DNA from: Planctomycetaceae bacterium
GTDB taxonomy: Bacteria > Planctomycetota > Phycisphaerae > Phycisphaerales > SM1A02
Assembly (NCBI GenBank): GCA_947459855.1
Contig: CANHFL010000055.1
Span: 1 to 6,922 of the forward strand
Reading direction: 5' to 3'
DNA: 6,922 nucleotides
Of the stretch, positions 1 to 6,922 are shown piece by piece. The position numbers were made by a program, and so were the translations under genes. Each line of letters starts with the position of its first letter. The stretch's first letter is position 1. The notes below the pieces were generated by a model. The model saw only the letters and a program-made list of their open reading frames with translations. It did no database searches and was not told where the DNA came from.

Positions 1-1526
<1,526 letters not shown>

Positions 1527-1536
1527 GCTGGCTGGC

Positions 1537-1602
1537 ATGCGTCCCAGCCTTGCCGTCGCTGCCTGCCTCGCCGCGCTCGCCGGCGCGATGTCCGTCCATG
1601 CC
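1537..1602 (+). other. Signal peptide of the GH2 enzyme
   Basis: Residues 1-22 show a short basic start (Met-Arg), a hydrophobic Ala/Leu-rich core of about 14 residues, and a small-X-small type cleavage site (V-H-A, then Asp23). This fits Sec export and signal peptidase I. Cys10 lies in the middle of the core without a lipobox around it, so a lipoprotein is unlikely. The mature enzyme would begin [11 protein letters not shown], the usual start of a GH2 sugar-binding domain. Confidence 0.82.
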
Positions 1603-3597
1603 GACCGCATCGTCCGTCCGCTCAACGACGGCTGGCAGCTGTTCCGCGCCGACGTCTCGCGGTTCGACGAGGCCACCAACTGGACCCCGGTGACGCTGCC
1701 GCACACGTGGAACGCCACGGACGCCGAGACGGGCAGCGGCTGGTACGCGGGCATCGGCTGGTACCAGAAGGACCTCGGCACGATGGACGACGCCGCCGGC
1801 CGGCGCGTCGTGCTGCGTTTCGAGGGCGCCGGCAGCGTCGCCGAGGTCTTCGTGAACGGCACGCGCGTCGGCGAGCACCGCGGCTCGTACGGCGCGTTCG
1901 CGTTCGACGTCACGGACTCGATCGCGGTCGGCAAGCCGAACGTGGTGCGCGTCAAGGTCGACAACCGCGCGCGTCCCGACGTGCTGCCGGTCAATGACTA
2001 CCTGTTCACGATCTTCGGCGGCCTGTACCGCCCGGCCTCGCTGATCCTGCAGGACCCGGTGCACATCACGGCGTGCGACCACGCGTCGAGCGGCGTGGTG
2101 CTGGAGCAGCGGTCGCTGGACGGTGCGCACGGGCGCATCGACGTCACGGCGCGGTTGCGCAACGCGGGGCCGCGCACGTCGAACGTCGAGCTGCGGGTGA
2201 ACGTGCTGGACGCGCAGGGCGCGGTGGTGGCGTCCGAGGCCCGCTCCATTGCGCTGCCGCCGGGCCCGGTGCAGGCTCACGCACTTTCCGTCGACGTGCC
2301 CGCGCCGCACCGCTGGCATGGCCGGCGCGACCCGTACCTCTACCGCTTCGCCCTCGAGCTTCGCGCCGGCGGCACGCTGCTGGACACGGTCACCGAGCGC
2401 TGGGGCTTCCGAACGTACGAATTCGACGCGCGCCGCGGGTTCATCCTGAACGGCGAGCCGTACCCGCTGCACGGCGTCTGCCGCCACCAGGAGCGACAGG
2501 GCAAGGGCAACGCGCTTTCCGAGGCCGACCACGCCGCCGACATGGAGCTTGTGCGCGAGATCGGCGCGACCACGGTGCGGTTCGCGCACTACCAGCAGTC
2601 GGACACGATGTACCGCCTGTGCGACGAGCTGGGGATCCTGGCATGGGCCGAGATCCCGTTCGTCAACACCGTCACGGGCGAGGAAGCCGCGAACGCGCGC
2701 GAGCAGCTGGTGGACCTCATCCGCCAGGCTCGGAATCATCCCTCGATCTTCGTCTGGGGACTGCACAACGAGGTCTACGGCAAGAAGGAGACGGACGTCG
2801 CGCCGGCGCTGACGCGCGAGCTGCACGACCTGGCGAAGCGCGAGGACCCGTGGCGCCCGACCATCGCGACGACCGGCGCCGGCGACCCCGTGCAGACCGT
2901 GACCTACATCGCCGACCTGCAGGGCGTGAACCGCTACTTCGGCTGGTACAGCGGGAAGGACCCCGCGAAGCTCGAGGAGTGGATCGTGCGCATGAACCGC
3001 GAGCGACCCGACAACCGGATCTCGCTCAGCGAGTACGGCGCCGAGGGAAACGTGGCGCAGCAGGCCGACGCGATCCCCGACCCATTCCCCGACCCCGTGA
3101 AGGGCCAGTTCTATCCCGAGATCGTGCAGACCCGCCTGCACGAGGTGCAATGGGCGATCCTGGAGCGGCACCCCGAGATCTGGGGCACGTACGTCTGGAA
3201 CCTGTGCGACTTCACCGTGCCGCTCTGGAACCGCGGCGGCGTGCCGGGCCGCAACATGAAGGGCCTGGTCACGTACGACCGCGCCATCAAGAAGGACGCA
3301 TTCCACTGGTACCGCGTGAACTGGAGCACGGCCCCCGCGGTGCACGTGGCGGACCTGCGGATCCCGCGGCATGCCGGCAAGGCGTTCGACCTGCCCGTCT
3401 ACGCGAACCGCCCCGACGTCGAGGTCCGCATCGACGGCACGCTGCTGCCGGCGCTGGAGCGCGGCGTGAACGACCGCCACTTCTGGGCGCGCGGCGTGGC
3501 GCTGGCGAAGGGCACGCACCGCGTCGAGGCGCGCCTGCCGCTGCCCGACGGGGAGCCGGCCGTGGCCTTCGCCGGCGAGATCGTGGTGGGCGACTGA
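1537..3597 (+). CDS. Exported glycoside hydrolase family 2 enzyme (beta-galactosidase or beta-glucuronidase type)
   Basis: This is a 686-residue retaining beta-glycosidase that removes terminal beta-linked sugars, probably in the periplasm or outside the cell. Domains in order: signal peptide 1-22; jelly-roll sugar-binding domain about 28-175, with the family's GGLYRP motif near its end; immunoglobulin-like domain about 180-290; TIM barrel about 300-595, opening with LHGVCRHQE (311-319); and a beta-sandwich tail about 605-686. The catalytic acid/base is Glu412 in [14 protein letters not shown] (399-412). The nucleophile is Glu499 in ISLSEYG. Both are present, so it should be active. After Trp554 there is N573-M-K575, at the place of the uronate-recognising N-x-K of E. 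coli GusA. Similar NxKGLV strings also occur in short bacterial enzymes annotated as beta-galactosidases, so the substrate is open. ATG 1537 is chosen because the in-frame ATG at 1588 would delete the signal peptide. No good Shine-Dalgarno precedes it. The gene follows icd by 10 bases and is followed after 1 base by a membrane protein gene. The family is certain; the specificity is not. Confidence 0.95.
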   Translation: MRPSLAVAACLAALAGAMSVHADRIVRPLNDGWQLFRADVSRFDEATNWTPVTLPHTWNATDAETGSGWYAGIGWYQKDLGTMDDAAGRRVVLRFEGAGSVAEVFVNGTRVGEHRGSYGAFAFDVTDSIAVGKPNVVRVKVDNRARPDVLPVNDYLFTIFGGLYRPASLILQDPVHITACDHASSGVVLEQRSLDGAHGRIDVTARLRNAGPRTSNVELRVNVLDAQGAVVASEARSIALPPGPVQAHALSVDVPAPHRWHGRRDPYLYRFALELRAGGTLLDTVTERWGFRTYEFDARRGFILNGEPYPLHGVCRHQERQGKGNALSEADHAADMELVREIGATTVRFAHYQQSDTMYRLCDELGILAWAEIPFVNTVTGEEAANAREQLVDLIRQARNHPSIFVWGLHNEVYGKKETDVAPALTRELHDLAKREDPWRPTIATTGAGDPVQTVTYIADLQGVNRYFGWYSGKDPAKLEEWIVRMNRERPDNRISLSEYGAEGNVAQQADAIPDPFPDPVKGQFYPEIVQTRLHEVQWAILERHPEIWGTYVWNLCDFTVPLWNRGGVPGRNMKGLVTYDRAIKKDAFHWYRVNWSTAPAVHVADLRIPRHAGKAFDLPVYANRPDVEVRIDGTLLPALERGVNDRHFWARGVALAKGTHRVEARLPLPDGEPAVAFAGEIVVGD
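3585..3590 (+). promoter_or_regulatory. Possible ribosome binding site for the GTG-started membrane protein gene
   Basis: GGTGGG lies 8 bases before the GTG at 3599, inside the last codons of the GH2 gene. The match to the Shine-Dalgarno consensus is modest. It supports the GTG start mainly because the next in-frame ATG (3782) would remove the first membrane helix. With only one base between the GH2 stop and this start, translation is probably coupled. Confidence 0.3.
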
Positions 3598-3598
3598 C

Positions 3599-4120
3599 GT
3601 GCGGGAGGGGCTCGCGATCGTCGGCCTCTGCATCGCGGCGGCGGTGGCCTACGGCCTGGTGCACGACCAGGTGACGGTGCGGCTCTCGCTGGAGTACTTC
3701 ACGGTCCTGCACCCGCACGTGGTGGACACCGAGTCGCCCACCGTGCTTGCGCTGGTGTGGGGCGTGATCGCGTCGTGGTGGATGGGTGCGGCGCTGGGCG
3801 TGCCGCTTGCCGTTTGCTGCCGCAGCGGGCCGGGCGCGAAGCTCGGCGCGCGCGAGGTCGTGCGCCCGGTGCTCATGGTGCTGGCCGTGATGGGCGTGGG
3901 CGCCGCGGTCGCTGGCACCGTGGGCTGGTGGCTCGCCGCCGGCGGCCGCGTCCCCGCGAACCATCCCGACGTGCCGCCCGAGCGGCAGGTCGCGACCGTG
4001 GCCGTCGCGTTCGCGCACATCGCGGCCGAGTCGATCGGCGTCGCCGGCGGCTTGTTCCTGTGTCTGTGGGTGGTGGTCCGGCGGATGCGGCTGGATGCCG
4101 CCGCCGCAGGGAAGCGCTAG
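3599..4120 (+). CDS. Small four-helix membrane protein of unknown function
   Basis: I do not recognise a function for this 173-residue protein. Four hydrophobic stretches suggest transmembrane helices at about 5-21, 48-73, 88-113 and 131-160, followed by a basic tail (RRMR... GKR). A polar segment between helices 1 and 2 carries HDQVTVR (22-28) and EYFTVLHPH (32-40). Helix 4 carries buried polar residues, His140 and Glu144. The arrangement feels like a widespread uncharacterised membrane family with a similar HDQ...EYFT..HP start, but that is recollection and untested. GTG at 3599 is chosen as the start: it sits one base after the GH2 stop and keeps helix 1. Codon use matches the neighbours (almost all G/C third positions), and the hydrophobic periodicity argues for a real gene. 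The stop TAG overlaps the stop of ldhA on the other strand. It is likely co-translated with the GH2 gene, but a functional link is not shown. Confidence 0.8.
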   Translation: MREGLAIVGLCIAAAVAYGLVHDQVTVRLSLEYFTVLHPHVVDTESPTVLALVWGVIASWWMGAALGVPLAVCCRSGPGAKLGAREVVRPVLMVLAVMGVGAAVAGTVGWWLAAGGRVPANHPDVPPERQVATVAVAFAHIAAESIGVAGGLFLCLWVVVRRMRLDAAAAGKR

Positions 4121-5130
4121 CCGACCGACGCCAGTTCCGGAACCACGGTGGTTTCCGGGACCGATTCGCCGCGTTCGAAGCAGGTGACGTTGCGGATCGT
4201 CGCCTCGGCGATGTCGCGCAGCGCCTCGTGCGTCAGGAAGCCCTGGTGCGCGGTCACCAGGACGTTGGGGAACGCCAGCAGCCGCGCGAACACGTCGTCG
4301 GCCACGATGCCGTCGGAGAAGTCGCGGAAGAAGATCGACGCCTCGGCCTCGTAGACGTCGATTCCCAGCGCGCCCAGCCTGCCGGACTTCAGCGCCTCGA
4401 TCGCCGCCCGCGTGTCCAGCACAGCGCCGCGCGCCGTGTTGACCAGGATCGTGCCGTTGCGCATGCGCGCCAGCGCGGCAGCGTCGATCAGGTGACGGGT
4501 GTCGTGCACCAGCGGGCAGTGCAGCGTGACGGCGTCGCATCGGTCAAGCAGCTCGACCAGCGGCACGTAGCGCACGCCCATCGCCTTGCATGCGGCGGAC
4601 GGCACCGGGTCCGTGGCCAGCACGTGGCAGCCGAAGCCGCGCAGGATGCCCGCCATGCAGGTGCCGATGCGCCCGGTGCCCACGATGCCCACGGACTTGC
4701 CGTGGAGGTCCATCCCGACCAGCCCTTCCAGCGTGAAGTCCTGGCGCCGGACGCGCCCGGCGGCCCGCACCAGGCGGCGGTTCAGCGCAAGGAGCAGCGC
4801 CATCGCATGTTCGGCGACCGCGTGCGGCGAGTACCCGGGCACCCGCATGACGGTGATCCCCAGGCGCGCCGCCGCGCCTGCGTCCACGTGGTCCCGCCCC
4901 GTGCACCGCAGCGCCACCAGGCGCACGTCGGCCACCCGCAGCGCGGCCAGGGAGGCCGCGTCCAGGCGGTCGTTCACGAACGCGCATACGGCGCCCGATC
5001 CGCGCGCGAGCAGGGCAGTGCGCTCGTCGAGCGTCTCGTCGCGGAAATCAAGCTGGTGCCCGGCCACGGCGTTCGCGGCCTCCAGCGCGCGCTGGTCGTA
5101 CCGACGGGTGCTGTAGACGGTGACCCTCAT
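4117..5130 (-). CDS. ldhA: D-lactate dehydrogenase, NAD-dependent (D-2-hydroxyacid dehydrogenase family)
   Basis: This 337-residue cytoplasmic enzyme interconverts pyruvate plus NADH and D-lactate plus NAD+. The Rossmann motif GTGRIG is at 151-156, and Asp174 in LATDP is the acidic residue that favours NAD over NADP. The catalytic triad is complete: Arg234 (NTARG), Glu263 (second acid of VYEAE) and His295 (TAHQGFLT). These fall within one residue of the Lactobacillus D-LDH positions Arg235/Glu264/His296. The stretch SIFF...DDVFARL followed by HQGFLTHEAL is specific to the E. coli LdhA-like branch rather than to phosphoglycerate or formate dehydrogenases. E. coli has GHQAF where this protein has AHQGF, a mild variation. 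The ATG (5130-5128) overlaps the ppsA stop as ATGA. A GGGGAG ribosome binding site lies 9 bases upstream, within a hairpin. The 3' end overlaps the opposing membrane protein gene by 4 bases. Family very sure; preference for lactate over other 2-hydroxyacids likely but not proven. Confidence 0.95.
   Translation of the reverse strand: MRVTVYSTRRYDQRALEAANAVAGHQLDFRDETLDERTALLARGSGAVCAFVNDRLDAASLAALRVADVRLVALRCTGRDHVDAGAAARLGITVMRVPGYSPHAVAEHAMALLLALNRRLVRAAGRVRRQDFTLEGLVGMDLHGKSVGIVGTGRIGTCMAGILRGFGCHVLATDPVPSAACKAMGVRYVPLVELLDRCDAVTLHCPLVHDTRHLIDAAALARMRNGTILVNTARGAVLDTRAAIEALKSGRLGALGIDVYEAEASIFFRDFSDGIVADDVFARLLAFPNVLVTAHQGFLTHEALRDIAEATIRNVTCFERGESVPETTVVPELASVG
4135..4160. terminator. Bulged stem-loop at the convergent gene junction (weak terminator candidate)
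   Basis: Arms at 4135-4144 (TTCCGGAACC) and 4150-4160 pair through about ten base pairs, with one bulged T and a five-base loop (ACGGT). It starts 15 bases after the stop of the rightward membrane protein gene, inside the last codons of ldhA. Neither strand has a T-run after it, so it is not a classical intrinsic terminator. It could stabilise a 3' end or pause polymerase for Rho. Confidence 0.25.
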
Positions 5131-6922
5131 CCCGGGGCGCTCCCCGGCACCTCGACCGGCGGCTGGGGCATCGCGGCCAGCCGGCGGGCCACGCCCGGCA
5201 GCGAATCCGCGTTCAGCGACATCGAGTCGATCCCGATCCGCGCCAGCCACTCGGCGAACTCGGGGTAGTTGCTGGGTGCCTCGCCGCAGATGCCGATCTT
5301 GCGCCCGTTCGCGTGCGCAGCGTGCACGGCCCACTCGATCACGCGCCGCACGCCGGGGTCGCGCTCGTCGAACATCGGCGCCAGGATGTCCGAGTCGCGG
5401 TCGATGCCGAGCGTCAGCATCGCCAGGTCGTTGGACCCGATGGAGAAGCCGTCGAAGAGCGCGGCGAACTCGCCTGCCAGCACGACGTTGTTGGGGATCT
5501 CGCACATCACCCAGACCTGCAGGCCGTCCTCGCCGCGGCGCAGGCCGTGCAGTGCCATCTCGTCCAGGACGCGCCGCGCCTCGCCGAGCGTCCGGCAGAA
5601 GGGCACCATCGCGGCCAGGTTGGTCAGGCCCATCTCGCGCCGCACGCGCCGGATGGCCGCGCACTCCAGCGCGAAGCCGTCGCGGTAGCGGTCGTCGTGG
5701 TAACGCGAGGCGCCGCGGAAGCCGATCATCGGGTTGTCCTCGTGCGGCTCGAAGGGCGCGCCGCCAAGCAGGCCGGCGTACTCGTTGGTCTTGAAGTCGC
5801 TGAACCGCACAAGGACGGGCCGTGGGTGGAACGCCGCCGCGATCTGGCCGATGCCCTCGGCCAGCTGGTCGATGAAGTACGCCGCGGGCGTGGCATGCCC
5901 GGCGGTCCGGTGCACGATCTCTCGGCGCACCGCTGGGTCGGTGACGCGCTCCGGGTGCGCCAGCGCCATCGGGTGGATGCCGATCCGGTTCGAGACGAGG
6001 AACTCGATGCGCAGCAGGCCGACGCCCGCGCACGGCAGCTGGCAGAGCCGGAATGCCTGCGACGGATCGGCCACGTTGAGCATCAGCGGCACGCGGGTGC
6101 GCGGCATGGTGCGCGGGTCCAGTTCCTGGCGCGTGAACGGCACCCGGCCGTCGTAGACCGCGCCGACCTCGCCGCCTGCGCACGAAACGGTCACCTCGCG
6201 CCCGTCTCGCAGGGCGGCGGTGGCGTCACCCGTCCCCACGACGCACGGCAGGCCCAGCTCGCGCGACACGATCGCCGCGTGGCACGTCCGGCCGCCGTGG
6301 TCCGTCACCACGCCCGCGGCTCGCCGGAGCACCGGTTCCCAGTCGGGATCGGTCATCCGCGCGACCAGCACCTCGCCGTCTCGGAACGCGGGCAGGTCCT
6401 CCTTGGAGCGGATCACCCGCACCGGTCCTGCGCCGATGCGCGTTCCGACGCTCTTGCCGGTGACCAGCGGCCGCGGGGATCCCTGCAGGCGGAAGGACTC
6501 CAGGACGGGACCGCGGCGCGAGTGGACGGTCTCGGGACGGGCCTGCAGCACGAAGAGCTGGCCGGTCCGGCCGTCCTTCGCCCATTCCAGGTCGACGGCG
6601 GGCGCCTGCCCGGGTCGCACGCCGTGGCGGGACGCCATGTGGTCCTCGACCAGCATGCCCCAGCGCGCCAGCTGCAGCACCTCGTCGTCTGTCAGCACCA
6701 GGCGTTCCTGGTCGGCGGGCGGCACCGGCACCTCCAGCACCCGTCCCGCGACGTCCGAGGGCTCGGGTGCGTAGACCAGCTTCACCAGCTTCCGCCCCAT
6801 CGCGCGTCGCAGGATCGATCGGTGGCCGGCCTTCGCCGTCGCCTTGTGCACGCACCATTCGTCGGGGCTCACGCGGCCCTGCACGACCGTCTCGCCAAGG
6901 CCCCACGAACCGTCCACCAGGA
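5127..6922 (-). CDS. ppsA: Phosphoenolpyruvate synthase (5' partial)
   Basis: PEP synthase converts pyruvate, ATP and water to PEP, AMP and phosphate, the entry step of gluconeogenesis from pyruvate or lactate, in the cytoplasm. About 598 residues are visible; the usual length is about 790, so roughly the first 205 (most of the ATP-grasp nucleotide-binding domain) lie beyond the right edge. Counting from the Val codon at 6917-6915: end of the ATP-binding domain about 1-130 (SWGLGETVVQG near the start, QARPETV at 125-131); swivelling phosphohistidine domain about 150-235 with catalytic His213 in GGRTCHAAI (codon 6281-6279); C-terminal TIM barrel about 280-575 with SDFKTNEYAGLLGG, FRGASRY, SIGSNDL and the catalytic Cys544 in GICGEAPSN (codon 5288-5286). 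The His-Cys spacing of 331 agrees with E. coli PpsA (His421, Cys751). Compared with E. coli, the conserved strings differ at several places (DHGGRTCH, SNDLAML, GEAPSN). The stop TGA overlaps the ldhA start. Its promoter and start lie outside the window. Confidence 0.96.
   Translation of the reverse strand, partial: LVDGSWGLGETVVQGRVSPDEWCVHKATAKAGHRSILRRAMGRKLVKLVYAPEPSDVAGRVLEVPVPPADQERLVLTDDEVLQLARWGMLVEDHMASRHGVRPGQAPAVDLEWAKDGRTGQLFVLQARPETVHSRRGPVLESFRLQGSPRPLVTGKSVGTRIGAGPVRVIRSKEDLPAFRDGEVLVARMTDPDWEPVLRRAAGVVTDHGGRTCHAAIVSRELGLPCVVGTGDATAALRDGREVTVSCAGGEVGAVYDGRVPFTRQELDPRTMPRTRVPLMLNVADPSQAFRLCQLPCAGVGLLRIEFLVSNRIGIHPMALAHPERVTDPAVRREIVHRTAGHATPAAYFIDQLAEGIGQIAAAFHPRPVLVRFSDFKTNEYAGLLGGAPFEPHEDNPMIGFRGASRYHDDRYRDGFALECAAIRRVRREMGLTNLAAMVPFCRTLGEARRVLDEMALHGLRRGEDGLQVWVMCEIPNNVVLAGEFAALFDGFSIGSNDLAMLTLGIDRDSDILAPMFDERDPGVRRVIEWAVHAAHANGRKIGICGEAPSNYPEFAEWLARIGIDSMSLNADSLPGVARRLAAMPQPPVEVPGSAPG
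5132..5147 (-). promoter_or_regulatory. Hairpin enclosing the ldhA ribosome binding site
   Basis: In the leftward transcript the sequence reads CCGGGG-AGCG-CCCCGG, a perfect six-pair GC-only stem with a four-base loop. It ends one base before the ldhA ATG at 5130. The likely Shine-Dalgarno, GGGGAG (5145-5140), is split between stem and loop, so free ribosomes would be excluded unless ppsA translation melts it. Together with the ATGA overlap this suggests translational coupling. The bases also encode the last residues of PpsA, and GC-rich six-pair stems arise by chance in such DNA, so function is inferred. Confidence 0.4.

Noticed and set aside
1588..1590. Alternative ATG start for the GH2 enzyme
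   Set aside because: It would remove the hydrophobic core of a well-formed signal peptide, leaving only four residues before the cleavage site.
2073..3674. A 533-codon plus-strand frame inside the GH2 gene
   Set aside because: It is a frame-shifted shadow with Arg/Ala-rich translation and no domain.
3757..5268. A 503-codon plus-strand frame across the membrane protein gene and antisense to ldhA
   Set aside because: It crosses two well-supported genes out of frame and has no recognisable motif. It is an artefact of few stop codons in GC-rich DNA.
5131..6183. An upstream extension of the ldhA frame, open as far as 6183
   Set aside because: The extension is out of frame with ppsA, which occupies the same strand with clear catalytic motifs. 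The extended translation is Arg/Pro/Ala-rich with no domain. The ATG at 5130 gives a normal LdhA N-terminus (MRVTVYSTRRYD).

Overview
This is a very GC-rich bacterial fragment, packed almost end to end with genes. Third codon positions are nearly all G or C. The gene set is a monomeric NADP-isocitrate dehydrogenase, an exported family 2 glycosidase, an E. coli-type LdhA and a PEP synthase. With the base composition, this suggests a high-GC Pseudomonadota, perhaps Burkholderiales or Xanthomonadales. That placement is inference from composition and family resemblance, not a search result.

Layout. The left part (1-4120) reads rightwards. It holds the C-terminal two thirds of a monomeric isocitrate dehydrogenase (icd, cut by the window edge). 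Ten bases later comes a complete signal-peptide-bearing glycoside hydrolase family 2 enzyme. One base after that comes a GTG-started gene for a small four-helix membrane protein of unknown function. The right part (4117-6922) reads leftwards: a PEP synthase gene (ppsA, 5' end beyond the window), then ldhA. The last base of the ldhA start codon region lies inside the ppsA stop through an ATGA overlap. The two blocks converge, and their stop codons share the palindrome CTAG at 4117-4120. Only 11 bases of the window are outside recognised genes, so there is no long gene-free stretch. I saw no tRNA, rRNA, CRISPR array, insertion sequence or convincing promoter.

How the genes may work together. 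PpsA and LdhA both act on pyruvate. PpsA turns it into PEP at the cost of ATP, and LdhA interconverts it with D-lactate. Tight coupling suggests one module for low-oxygen or lactate-linked metabolism, or for a D-lactate to PEP route. The glycosidase would cleave terminal beta-linked sugars outside the cytoplasm. Its substrate (galactoside or uronide) is not settled by the sequence. The membrane protein beside it has no assignable role.

Most of the window is ordinary core metabolism and I find no convincing new system. The points most worth a second look are: a GC-only hairpin that would bury the ldhA ribosome binding site next to the ATGA overlap; the N-x-K motif in the family 2 enzyme; the unknown membrane protein; and the intergenic-free convergent junction with a bulged stem-loop just inside ldhA.
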